Positions 20,319 through 28,460 of a stretch of 64,000 nucleotides of DNA are shown in pieces. The stretch is from Pimelobacter simplex (GTDB taxonomy: Bacteria; Actinomycetota; Actinomycetes; Propionibacteriales; Nocardioidaceae). The position numbers were made by a program, and so were the translations under genes. The stretch spans positions 124,001 through 188,000 of the forward strand of contig NZ_FOUK01000003.1 of assembly GCF_900114845.1 (NCBI RefSeq), given 5' to 3'. Under the pieces are notes generated by a model. That model was not told the origin of the DNA and made no database searches. It worked only from the letters and a program-made list of their open reading frames with translations. Numbering within the stretch: the first letter of the stretch is position 1; each line of letters opens with the position of its first letter.

Positions 20319-21416
20319 GGGACGCGGCGCGGACAGGGCAGTGGGCGAGCTGCACACCGGCTCGGCCTGCTGGGGGCGGCCCGCCCCGACGGCGGCCGCG
20401 GCACAGGCCAGGACCCGGTCGACGTCGGCCGGGTCGGTGTCCCAGGCGGTCATCAGCCGGAGCAGCCGGCGCTCTCCTCGCTCTCCTGTCGTCTGCCAGG
20501 TCGCGGTGGCGACGTCCTGCGCCAGCCGGGCGGCGACCTCCGCGGAGACGTCGGCGAAGACGGCGTTGGCCTCGGTCGGCAGCTGCACCCGGACGTCGTC
20601 GAGCCGGGCCAGGCCGTCGGCCAGGCGCCGGGCCTGGGCATTGGCGTGGCGGGCGTTGCGGTACCAGAGGTCGTCGTCGAGCAGGGCGAGCAGCTGGGTG
20701 GAGACGAAGCGGGTCTTGGCGGGCAGCTGGCCGACGGCCTTGTGCAGGTAGTCGAGGCCGGGCACCGCACCGGGCTCGAGCACGACGACGCCCTCGCCGA
20801 GCAGGCCGCCGTTCTTGCTGCAGCCGAGCGACACCACATCGACGCCGACGGCCGTGGTCAGCTCGGCCCAGGAGACGCCGAGGGTCACGGCGGCGTTGGC
20901 GAGCCGGGCGCCGTCGAGGTGGACGGCGAGCCCGAGCTCGTGCGCTTCAGCGCACAGGGCGCGCAGGTCGGCCACGGAGTAGCAGGTGCCGAGCTCGGTG
21001 CTCTGGGTCAGCGACAGCACCGACACCTGGGGCCGGTGCCGGTTGCCGGGAGCGAGGTGCCGGGCGAGCGTGCCGGGCGAGATCCGCCCGGTCGGCGAGG
21101 GGGCCAGCACCAGCTTGAGCCCGGCCCGCTCCGGCGCGGCCGTCTCGTCGGTGTGGACGTGCGCGTCCTCGGCGCAGAGCACCGACTCCCAGCGGCGGGT
21201 CATCGCGGTGAGGGCCAGCACGTTGGCGCCGGTGCCGTTGAACACCGGCAGGTACGACATCCGCGGGCCGAAGATCGCGCGCAGCCGGCGCTCCGCCTCG
21301 CGGGTCCACGGGTCCGCGCCGTACGACCGCGCGCGGCCCTGGTTGGCCTCGGCGACGGCCGCGAGCACGGCGGGATGGGCGGGGGCGACGTGGTCGCTGC
21401 TGAGGTCGAGGATCAT
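20316..21416 (-). CDS. Threonine-aldolase-like PLP enzyme (beta-eliminating lyase family)
   Basis: 366 residues of the low-specificity L-threonine aldolase fold, which splits beta-hydroxy amino acids into glycine and an aldehyde. Conserved parts: YGADPWTREAERRL, FNGTGANVLAL, the CAEDAHVHTDE site, HLDGARLANAAV and the PLP lysine in SLGCSKNGG (about 199). The ATG at 21416 overlaps the previous stop as ATGA. It is the third gene of the racemase, HpcH-aldolase, threonine-aldolase unit, so its natural substrate may be a beta-hydroxy amino acid arising in that pathway rather than threonine. Confidence 0.87.
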   Translation of the reverse strand: MILDLSSDHVAPAHPAVLAAVAEANQGRARSYGADPWTREAERRLRAIFGPRMSYLPVFNGTGANVLALTAMTRRWESVLCAEDAHVHTDETAAPERAGLKLVLAPSPTGRISPGTLARHLAPGNRHRPQVSVLSLTQSTELGTCYSVADLRALCAEAHELGLAVHLDGARLANAAVTLGVSWAELTTAVGVDVVSLGCSKNGGLLGEGVVVLEPGAVPGLDYLHKAVGQLPAKTRFVSTQLLALLDDDLWYRNARHANAQARRLADGLARLDDVRVQLPTEANAVFADVSAEVAARLAQDVATATWQTTGERGERRLLRLMTAWDTDPADVDRVLACAAAAVGAGRPQQAEPVCSSPTALSAPRP

Positions 21417-22150
21417 CGGGAGGCTCCGAACGTGCGGGACACCGCCGTGCCGAGGAGGCCGAGGTCGGTGCCGAGGGCGACGAGGTCGAGGGGCGGCAGC
21501 GTCGCGGCGTGCTCCGGGGACAGCGCGAACATGGCGAGCAGGCGCTGCTCGCTCCTGGTGAGCGCCGAGAGACCGGCGACGGCCGCCGTCAGCTCGGGGC
21601 CGTCGGGGCGCCATCCGGACGACCGGGCCAGGTCGATCGGCCCGACGAAGACGCCGCTGACGCCGTCGGTGCCGACGATGTCGGCCGCGGCGCCGAGCCC
21701 GGCGGCGGTCTCGACCATCGGCAGCACCAGGGGGTCGGGGAGTCCGGGCAGCGCGGCCGGACGCGCCGGAGGACGCCGGTAGCCGTCGCTCCGGGTCCCG
21801 GCCGGTGCGAACCGGGTGGCCGCGACGACGGCCGCCGCCTGCTCAGCACTCTCGACGGCGGGCACCACCACGCCGCGCGCGCCGAGGTCGAGCGCACGGC
21901 CGATGGCCGCCGGGGAGTGGTCGGCCGTGCGGATCAGCGCGGGTGTGTCGTGCAGCTCGGCACAGCGCAGCAGGTGCGGTACGTCGGGCCAGCCGATCTC
22001 GCCGTGCTGGAGGTCGACCCCGAGCCACTGCGGGCGCGTGGTCGCGTCGGCGAGGACGGCGGCCAGCGCCGCGGGCCCGAGGACGGTGAGCCAGAGCCCC
22101 GGCACGGGAACCGTGCCGGGGCTCTGGGCCGGGAGGGGAGACGGGCTCAC
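21413..22150 (-). CDS. HpcH/HpaI-family aldolase
   Basis: 245 residues, TIM-barrel class II pyruvate aldolase of the HpaI/citrate-lyase-beta superfamily. LGVDLQHGEIGWPD corresponds to the family's active-site DxEH region, PMVETAAGL carries the metal-binding glutamate, and VFVGPIDLARSSG the metal-binding aspartate. Such enzymes cleave 2-keto-4-hydroxy acids to pyruvate and an aldehyde. The GTG start and the racemase stop overlap (GTGA), as do its own stop and the next start (ATGA), a tight three-gene unit. Confidence 0.85.
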   Translation of the reverse strand: MSPSPLPAQSPGTVPVPGLWLTVLGPAALAAVLADATTRPQWLGVDLQHGEIGWPDVPHLLRCAELHDTPALIRTADHSPAAIGRALDLGARGVVVPAVESAEQAAAVVAATRFAPAGTRSDGYRRPPARPAALPGLPDPLVLPMVETAAGLGAAADIVGTDGVSGVFVGPIDLARSSGWRPDGPELTAAVAGLSALTRSEQRLLAMFALSPEHAATLPPLDLVALGTDLGLLGTAVSRTFGASR

Positions 22151-22866
22151 GCGTTGCGGGCCTTGTCCGGCGGCACCATGTAGGTGGTCCGGCTGGGGAA
22201 GAGGCCGAGCCGCACGCTGCTCTCGAGCCAGGTGATCGCCGCGCCGGTCGGGTCGACCACGGGGACCTGGTGGCCCGCCTCGGCCAGCGCCTCGCGGATC
22301 TTTTCGACGACGCCGAGCATGCCGGTGCAGCCGAGCACGACGACGTCGGCCTGGCCGGACTCGACCACGTCGACGGCCTGCTCGGAGAGCCGCTGGATCA
22401 TCAGGTCGTGGTCATCCAGGCCGAGCACCGGCAGGTCGATGACCCGGATGGCGGAGATCCGGTCCTCGACGCCGTAGCGGCGGGCGAGCGACCGCAGCAT
22501 CGGGAGCACGTTGGGGAGCACCGTGATGATCGCGATCCGCTCGCCGTGGGCCATCGCGGTGAAGATGGCGGGCTCGAAGCCGCCGACGACCGGGACGTCG
22601 ATGACCTCGCGGGCTGCGTGCACACCGGGGTCGCCGAAGCAGGTGATGAAGATGCCGTCGACGCCGTCGGCCTTGGCCTCGGCGATCCGGTCGAGGATGC
22701 CGGGGGCGGCGAGCGCCTCGTCGTACTCCGACTCGATGCTGGCCGTGCCGCGCAGCAGCGGGACGGCGTCGATCTTGGTGTCGGGCAGCGCCCAGGCGGT
22801 GGCGTCGTCGAGGGCGGACTGCAGGAACGTGTCGCCGATCGCGGGCAGGATGACGCGGATGTGCAT
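22147..22866 (-). CDS. Asp/Glu/hydantoin racemase family protein
   Basis: 239 residues. Cofactor-independent racemase fold with two catalytic cysteines, one in IFITCFGDPG (about residue 75) and one in VLGCTGMLG (about residue 180), both present. Hydantoin racemases of this family invert 5-substituted hydantoins so that both enantiomers can be opened, which fits the nearby hydantoinase-like genes. A strong AGAGGAG site lies 6 nt before the ATG. First gene of an operon with the aldolases. Confidence 0.85.
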   Translation of the reverse strand: MHIRVILPAIGDTFLQSALDDATAWALPDTKIDAVPLLRGTASIESEYDEALAAPGILDRIAEAKADGVDGIFITCFGDPGVHAAREVIDVPVVGGFEPAIFTAMAHGERIAIITVLPNVLPMLRSLARRYGVEDRISAIRVIDLPVLGLDDHDLMIQRLSEQAVDVVESGQADVVVLGCTGMLGVVEKIREALAEAGHQVPVVDPTGAAITWLESSVRLGLFPSRTTYMVPPDKARNA

Positions 22867-22925
22867 GAAGGGCTCCTCTGTTCGGGGAGTCCCGACGCTA
22901 GGTCCGGGTCACCGGCCGCGGGCAT

Positions 22926-22943
22926 GGGCGAGGTGCACAGGCC
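22926..22943. promoter_or_regulatory. Candidate operator shared with the 27110-27396 region
   Basis: GGGCGAGGTGCACAGGCC upstream of the racemase operon matches 14 of 18 positions of the segment at 27211-27228, including an unbroken GCACAGGCC. PucR, encoded just next to it, is the obvious candidate to bind both. The 115-nt gap holding it shows nothing else. Confidence 0.4.
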
Positions 22944-22981
22944 GAGGCGGGCGGCAGGGCCGGAGGCTGCCTCGGACGGGC

Positions 22982-24502
22982 TCAGACGCGCAGCGAGCGG
23001 CAGGCGACCTGCAGCGCGAGCCGCTGGCTGGGGTCGTTGAGGTCGACGCCGAGCCGCTCGCGGATCTGCTGCAGCCGGGTGGTGATCGTGTTGCGGTGGG
23101 CACCCGTCGCGGCCGCCGTCTCGACCACCGAGCCACCGCACTCGAGGTAGGCGCGCAGGGTCGCGAGCAGCACCTGGGAGGGCGCGTCCATCAGCGGTGC
23201 GAGCGCCGTCTCGGCGAACGAGCGGGTCACCTCGGACTCCTGCCAGGTGGCGAGCAGGCGCGCGACGCCGAGCTCGTCGGAGTGCTCCACCACCGGCCGG
23301 TAGTCGTGGCTCAGCGCCAGCAGGGCGGCGTTGCGGGCCTCGTCGAGCGTCTCGACCAGGCCGCCCGGACCGCGGTGGGGCCGGCCGATGCCGACGGCGA
23401 TGCCGAGGTCGCGGGGCATCGCGGCGGCGGCGCGGCGTACCTGCTGGAGGACGGCGCGGGCGTCGGCCGTCGGCGGCTCGACCTCCGCCGAGGCCCATGC
23501 CAGCCAGCGGTCGCCGTCGTCCTGGCAGGCGACGACGGCGACGCCCTGCGCCGCGAGCTCGCTCGCCCAGCGGGCCCGGGCGCGCTCGCGGTCGTTGTCG
23601 TCGAGCCCGGTGCGGGGGACGGCGTGGACGCCGACGTGCCACTGCTGGAGCTGCCAGCCCAGCGACACGGCGCTCTCGACGACGCCGCGGCTGACGCCGT
23701 CGCGGTGGGCGACGATCTCGGCGAGCGTCTGCCGCTCGACGAGCGCGTCGTGGCGCGACTGGGCGCGCTGGGTGGTGAGCCAGCTGCGCACGTGCGGCTC
23801 GGTGACGGCGAGCGCGCTCGCGACCTGGTTCATCCGGCCGTGCGAGGGGCGGTCGAGCCGGGCGGCCAGCCAGGCGGTCACCCGCGGGCTGTCGGGGTCG
23901 TGCACCGGGTGCACCAGGAAGCCGGCCTCGCGCTGCGGGATGGCCCGGTCGAGCCGGATCTCGTCGGGCAGTTCGAGCTCGGGTCCGACGAGGCTGCGCC
24001 CGTCGGCGGCGAGCATCGACACCGGGACGGCGAGCTCGTCGCCCACCGCGCCGAGGATCTCGGGGGCGGTGTGCCGGCCGTGGACGCGGCGCACGACCCG
24101 GTTGACGACGCGCGCCTCGGCGAGCTCGGGGGCGCGCACGCGCACGGTCAGCTCCTGGAGCACGTGCACCGGCCGTCCGTGCGGCAGCCACACCAGGGGG
24201 ACGGCGAGCCGGTCGGCCAGCCGGCTCGTGGCGAGCAGCGGCACCTCGGTCTCGGCGACGACGAGCAGCCCGGCGACGCCGCTGTCGTGGGCACGGCGGA
24301 CCAGGGCGTCGAGGCGGTAGGCGGGCGCGACCGCCTCGGGCCGGCACAGGAGCAGGCTGTCGGCGACGGCGGCCGGGTCGCCGGCGTCGTACCAGGCGAC
24401 GTCGAGGACGAGCCGCTCGAGGCCGGCAGCGCCCGCGACCACCCGGGCGCCGCTGAGCTCGGGCTCGGCCAGCAGGTCGGCCACGCGCAGGGTCTCGCTC
24501 AT
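22982..24502 (-). CDS. PucR-family transcriptional regulator
   Basis: 506 residues. The N-terminal part (about 1-140, VADLLAEPELSGARVVAGAAGLERLVLDVAW) is the PucR ligand-sensing domain named from purine catabolism, the middle resembles the CdaR/GGDEF-like domain, and the C-terminal 60 residues (SVVETAAATGAHRNTITTRLQQIRERLG) are the PucR-type helix-turn-helix. The ATG overlaps the preceding stop (ATGA), so it belongs to the left-arm operon with the DUF917 and hydantoinase genes. It probably senses a cyclic nitrogen compound and switches the island on. Confidence 0.9.
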   Translation of the reverse strand: MSETLRVADLLAEPELSGARVVAGAAGLERLVLDVAWYDAGDPAAVADSLLLCRPEAVAPAYRLDALVRRAHDSGVAGLLVVAETEVPLLATSRLADRLAVPLVWLPHGRPVHVLQELTVRVRAPELAEARVVNRVVRRVHGRHTAPEILGAVGDELAVPVSMLAADGRSLVGPELELPDEIRLDRAIPQREAGFLVHPVHDPDSPRVTAWLAARLDRPSHGRMNQVASALAVTEPHVRSWLTTQRAQSRHDALVERQTLAEIVAHRDGVSRGVVESAVSLGWQLQQWHVGVHAVPRTGLDDNDRERARARWASELAAQGVAVVACQDDGDRWLAWASAEVEPPTADARAVLQQVRRAAAAMPRDLGIAVGIGRPHRGPGGLVETLDEARNAALLALSHDYRPVVEHSDELGVARLLATWQESEVTRSFAETALAPLMDAPSQVLLATLRAYLECGGSVVETAAATGAHRNTITTRLQQIRERLGVDLNDPSQRLALQVACRSLRV

Positions 24503-25539
24503 CGGTCCTCCATCCCGACCAGGCCGAAGGCCGTCGGCCCGACCAGGTCACGGGCGCTGTCGGGCCAGGCGTGCAGGGGCGGGAGGGAGCAGACGACGAC
24601 GGCCTGCCCGACCCGCACCTCCTCGACCTGGAGAGGGCGCCGGCTTCGGTTGTCGAGCACCGCGACGACGTCGGGGGTGCACGCGGCCGGCACGCCGTCG
24701 ACCGCGGTGGCCAGGAACTCCTCCTGGTGGTCGACGCGGACGACCGCGCCGTCCTCGCTGTCGATGACGGTGACGGTGCCCGGGGTGCCGCCGTGGCGCG
24801 GCACGATCTCCTCGACCCGGCCGACGCCGTGCAGGCGGGCGCCCAGGTCGGCGACGAGCACCGGGAGCGCGGCGGAGCGGGCGGCGAGGAAGCGCCGGCC
24901 CAGCTCGAGGCAGGCGCTCACGCTGCCACGCACACCGAGCCGGGCGAGGTCGCCGGCGGTCGTGGGGTAGCCCGCGACCGAGGCGGCGCCGCCCATGCCG
25001 GCGGTGATCCCGGCCAGGATCGGCTCGACGGCCCGCGGTCCCATCAGGGGCACCACGACCACGTCACCGGCCGGGCTGGCGACCGCCAGCGGCACGGGCG
25101 CGACGCCGTGGAGCGCGAGCGTGTTCTGGGTGAGCTTGGGGAACGCGCGGCCCATCAGGTCGCCGTCGACGAACGGCAGGCCGAGCTCGATGGCCCCGAT
25201 CGCGCCGACCAGCGCGTTGAGGCCGCCGATCTCGAAGGCGGCGGCCGCCCGGATCGGGCCCATCACCTGCTCGGCGACGGCGGCCGCGGCGCGGGCGAGG
25301 TCGACCGGGCTGAGCAGCCGCTCGGAGATGACGTCGGGGGAGCCGACCGCACCGGTGTGCACGACGATGCCGTCGGGCGGCAGGTCCGCGGCCGGGACCA
25401 GGCGCAGCGACCGCTCCGCCAGCAGGTGCCGCAGCAGGTGCGCGCCGACCCGGACGTCGCCGCCCCCGCCGGCGCCGAGCAGGGCCGCGCCGGCGGCGAA
25501 GGCATCGACGTCCTCGCGCTCGATCCGCCGCTCAGCCAC
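24499..25539 (-). CDS. DUF917 family protein, left-arm copy
   Basis: 346 residues of DUF917, a two-domain family repeatedly found beside hydantoinase A-like genes (I recall the Pfam name was changed to S-methyl-thiohydantoin desulfurase after a characterised member). Motifs: AALLGAGGGGDVRVG near the start, EIGGLNALVGAIGAIELGLP, and VDGDLMGRAFPKL. GTG at 25539 overlaps the hydantoinase stop by 8 bp. It is clearly paralogous to the copy at 32616-33695 in the first domain but has a different second half, so the two probably act on related but different substrates. Confidence 0.85.
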   Translation of the reverse strand: MAERRIEREDVDAFAAGAALLGAGGGGDVRVGAHLLRHLLAERSLRLVPAADLPPDGIVVHTGAVGSPDVISERLLSPVDLARAAAAVAEQVMGPIRAAAAFEIGGLNALVGAIGAIELGLPFVDGDLMGRAFPKLTQNTLALHGVAPVPLAVASPAGDVVVVPLMGPRAVEPILAGITAGMGGAASVAGYPTTAGDLARLGVRGSVSACLELGRRFLAARSAALPVLVADLGARLHGVGRVEEIVPRHGGTPGTVTVIDSEDGAVVRVDHQEEFLATAVDGVPAACTPDVVAVLDNRSRRPLQVEEVRVGQAVVVCSLPPLHAWPDSARDLVGPTAFGLVGMEDR

Positions 25540-27109
25540 GGGGCACCGCCGGCACCGGCTCCTGGAGGGCGAGCTCGCCGACCGCCTTGACCCGGACCCG
25601 GTAGGCCTCGCCGGGCAGGTAGTTGAGGGGGAGGCGCACGGTGTCGACGACCTGGACGGTGCTGGGCCGGGCACCGGCGGCGATCGCCCGGTCGATCGCC
25701 TCCTGGCAGGCGGCGTCGACGGCGGCGCGCGCGCCCGACCGGCGCGCGGTGACGACCCGGTCGACCTCGCCGCTGACGACGGCGACCGCGGCGCCGACGG
25801 CGTTGGCGACCTCGTGGTGCGCGGGCCGGATCACCTCGGCGACGCCAGGCAGGTCGTCCGGGACGATCGCACCGCCACCCCCGACCACGACGGCCGTCAC
25901 CGGGTCGACCGAGAGCCGCATCCGGTCGACGGCGTCGCCGAGCGCACGCCGTACCTGGGCCAGGACGGCGGTCACCAGGGCGTCCGGGACCCGGCGCACG
26001 AGCGCGGCGTCGCCCAGGTCGCTGCGGCCTGCGGCCACGGCGATGTCGGTGGCGGTCAGCACGTCGCCGCCGAAGGCCAGGGCCTCGCGGCGCAGCCGGG
26101 GGCCGACGCTGCGCGGCCCGAGCGTGGGGTGCGCGGCCGTGCCGCCGACGACGCTGCCGCCGCCGAAGCTCAGCGAGATCACGTCGGGCATCCGGACGTT
26201 GGTCGGCACCAGCGCGACGCTGACGTCGTCGGGTGCCTCGCGCGGGTAGCCCTGCTCGAGCACGCCGATGTCGACGGTGGTGCCGCCCACGTCGATCACG
26301 GTGCAGGTGGGCCGGCCCGCGAGCACGGCCGCGCCGCGCATCGAGTTGGCGGGACCGGAGGCGAGCGCGGCGACCGGGAAGCGGCGGGCGTACTCGACAC
26401 CCATCAGCGTGCCGTCGTTGCTGCTGAGGAAGATCGGTGCGGCCACGCCCGCGGCCCGGACCGCGGCGACCAGGCCGTGGGTGACCACCTCGGCGAGCTC
26501 GCGCAGCGCCGCGTTGAGCGCGGTCGCGTTCTCGCGCTCGAGCAGGCCGAGGGTGCCGATCTCGTGGGACAGGCTGACCGGGGCGTCGGGCAGCTCCTCG
26601 GCGAGGATCTGCGCGGCCGCGAGCTCCATGTCGGGGTCGACGGGGGAGAAGACCGACGAGATCGCGTAGGAGCGGGCGCCGGCGTGGTGGGCCGCGTCGA
26701 CGGCCGCCCGGAACTCGGCGGGGTCGAACGGCGAGATCAGCCGGCCGTCGTACTCGTGACCGCCGCGGCACAGGAAGACGTGCCCGCCGACCGAGGCGCG
26801 CAGCCGGTCCGGCCACCCCGACAGCGGTGGGACGGCGGCCGCGGCAGGCAGCCCCAGCCGGATCACCGCCGTCGGCGCGAGCTGCGAGCCGTCGACGAGC
26901 GCGTTGAGGAAGTGGGTGGTCCCGATCATCACGGCCGCGACCTCGCGGGCCTGGCCGGGCCGGCCGGCGAGGACGGCTCCGACGGCGCGGGCGATGCCGG
27001 TCGTCACGTCGGCGCTCGACGCCTCCTTGGCGGCGGCGACGACGGTGTCGCCGGCGAGCAGGACCGCATCGGTGTTCGTGCCGCCCACGTCGATGCCCAG
27101 GCGCAACAT
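25532..27109 (-). CDS. Hydantoinase/oxoprolinase A-like protein, left-arm copy
   Basis: 525 residues, covering the hydantoinase N-terminal and hydantoinase/oxoprolinase ASKHA domains. Phosphate-binding loops are visible: LGIDVGGTNTDAVLL at the start, IDVGGTTVDIGVLEQG in the middle and VVVGGGGAIVPDDLPG near the end. Such proteins use ATP to open or activate a cyclic amide. There is no HyuB partner; instead a DUF917 gene follows directly. GAGGAG lies 5 nt before the ATG at 27109. Strong similarity to the right-arm copy (shared SGPANSMRGAA, IGTTHFLNA-type and LLERENAT blocks). Confidence 0.88.
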   Translation of the reverse strand: MLRLGIDVGGTNTDAVLLAGDTVVAAAKEASSADVTTGIARAVGAVLAGRPGQAREVAAVMIGTTHFLNALVDGSQLAPTAVIRLGLPAAAAVPPLSGWPDRLRASVGGHVFLCRGGHEYDGRLISPFDPAEFRAAVDAAHHAGARSYAISSVFSPVDPDMELAAAQILAEELPDAPVSLSHEIGTLGLLERENATALNAALRELAEVVTHGLVAAVRAAGVAAPIFLSSNDGTLMGVEYARRFPVAALASGPANSMRGAAVLAGRPTCTVIDVGGTTVDIGVLEQGYPREAPDDVSVALVPTNVRMPDVISLSFGGGSVVGGTAAHPTLGPRSVGPRLRREALAFGGDVLTATDIAVAAGRSDLGDAALVRRVPDALVTAVLAQVRRALGDAVDRMRLSVDPVTAVVVGGGGAIVPDDLPGVAEVIRPAHHEVANAVGAAVAVVSGEVDRVVTARRSGARAAVDAACQEAIDRAIAAGARPSTVQVVDTVRLPLNYLPGEAYRVRVKAVGELALQEPVPAVPRG

Positions 27110-27396
27110 GATCGCTCCTCGCCGGTGGGCCGCGCGGTCCACCGGCAGCAGCCTAGTGACGCCACGGGTGCCGTGACCATGCACGACGCACAGCCGGGTC
27201 GCGCGTCACTGGGCAGGTCGCACAGGCCTGTGACGCCGGTCGCCCACCGCGCCGCCGTCCGGCACCGCCGCGGCGCCCCCGGGATCGGGCGATGTGCTCA
27301 GCGCGGGGGCACCGGCAGTGCTCATTGCCTCCTGCGCACGAGGACCGGCGGGACTTGACTGCCGCCACATCGAAACCCCCTCCACCGGGAGACATC
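27110..27396. promoter_or_regulatory. Divergent control region of the two catabolic arms
   Basis: 287 bp between the two divergent operons, no gene. It holds a perfect 12-bp palindrome CACAGGCCTGTG (27221-27232) inside GTCAC...GTGAC, a related GCACAGCC about 33 bp to its left, and CACGG-GTG-CCGTG nearby. Such clustered sites are what a regulator like PucR would need. On the plus side TTGACT (27355-27360) could be a -35 box; I see no convincing -10. GGGAGA precedes the ATG at 27397. Confidence 0.5.
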
Positions 27397-28452
27397 ATGA
27401 ACCGTCCACTCCTCCTCGCCCTGGCCACGTCGGCCACGCTCGCCATCACGGCCTGCAGCAGCGGCACGACCGGCAGCAGCGGCAGTGACGCGCCGGCCCC
27501 CGAGGTGAAGGCCGCGCAGATCGACGCGTCCGGCCCCCTCGCGGGCAAGACCGTCACCTACATCGACGGCATGCCCGGCAACGCCCTGATGGAGGGCATC
27601 GCCCAGGGGCTCGCGACCGAGCTGAACGCGCAGGGCGCGAAGCTCGTCGACGTCTACCAGACCAACGCGCAGAACCAGCTCGACCTCGCGGTCGCCAACC
27701 AGCGGATCCAGGAGGCGATCGCCCAGAAGGTCGACGCGATCGTGGCCTTCCCGCTCGACGCGAACGCGATCCGCCCCGGTGTCGAGGCGGCGAAGAAGGC
27801 CGGCATCCCGCTGTTCATCTTCCAGGACCTCGGTGGCCTGGACGTGACCGGCAAGCTGGCGTTCCCCGACCAGCAGCGCGGCCGCGACACCGGTGAGGCG
27901 CTCGCCGAGATCGTCGGCGGCGACGGCGAGGCGACGGTGCTGTCGGGCATCCCGACCGACAACATCGAGGACGCCGTCGCCGGTGCGGTCGAGGGCCTGA
28001 AGGCGGGCGGGCTCGACGTCGTCGGCGACCCGGCCAACCAGCGCAACCTCAAGGACGACGCCCCGGGCGCCCAGCAGATCGCGCAGGGCATCTTCGCCCA
28101 GCACCCGGACCTCGACGCCCTCGTCGTCTACAACTCCGCGTCGGCCACCGGCGCCATCGCGGCCGCCAAGCAGGCCGGCGTGCTCGACCACGTCAAGATC
28201 GCGACGATGGCCGGTGAGGACGCCAACATCGCGCAGCTCGAGTCCGGCGAGCTCGCGCTGTCGTACGACTTCGGCGGCACCAACTACGGCAAGGAGATGG
28301 CCGGCCTGGTCGCTCGCGCGCTGAAGGGCGAGAAGCTCGCCAACGAGGTCGTCGAGGCACCGCTGGGCGAGATCTTCACGCAGGACAACGTGGGCGACTT
28401 CGTCCCGTGGCCCGAGCGCATCCAGTACGTCGAGCTCCCGCACACCTACTGA
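27397..28452 (+). CDS. ABC transporter substrate-binding lipoprotein (sugar-type)
   Basis: 351 residues. Signal peptide with lipobox TLAITAC, so Cys20 is the lipid anchor; then a Ser/Gly/Asp linker and a periplasmic-binding-protein type 1 domain (VTYIDGMPGNALMEGIAQGL, VDAIVAFPLDANAIRPGVEAAKKAGIPLF, YDFGGTNYGKEMAGLVARAL). The fold is that of ribose/xylose binders, but related proteins in catabolic islands bind non-sugars, so the ligand is open. First gene of the right-arm operon, with the ATPase 8 nt downstream. Confidence 0.9.
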   Translation: MNRPLLLALATSATLAITACSSGTTGSSGSDAPAPEVKAAQIDASGPLAGKTVTYIDGMPGNALMEGIAQGLATELNAQGAKLVDVYQTNAQNQLDLAVANQRIQEAIAQKVDAIVAFPLDANAIRPGVEAAKKAGIPLFIFQDLGGLDVTGKLAFPDQQRGRDTGEALAEIVGGDGEATVLSGIPTDNIEDAVAGAVEGLKAGGLDVVGDPANQRNLKDDAPGAQQIAQGIFAQHPDLDALVVYNSASATGAIAAAKQAGVLDHVKIATMAGEDANIAQLESGELALSYDFGGTNYGKEMAGLVARALKGEKLANEVVEAPLGEIFTQDNVGDFVPWPERIQYVELPHTY

Positions 28453-28460
28453 GGCCGATC

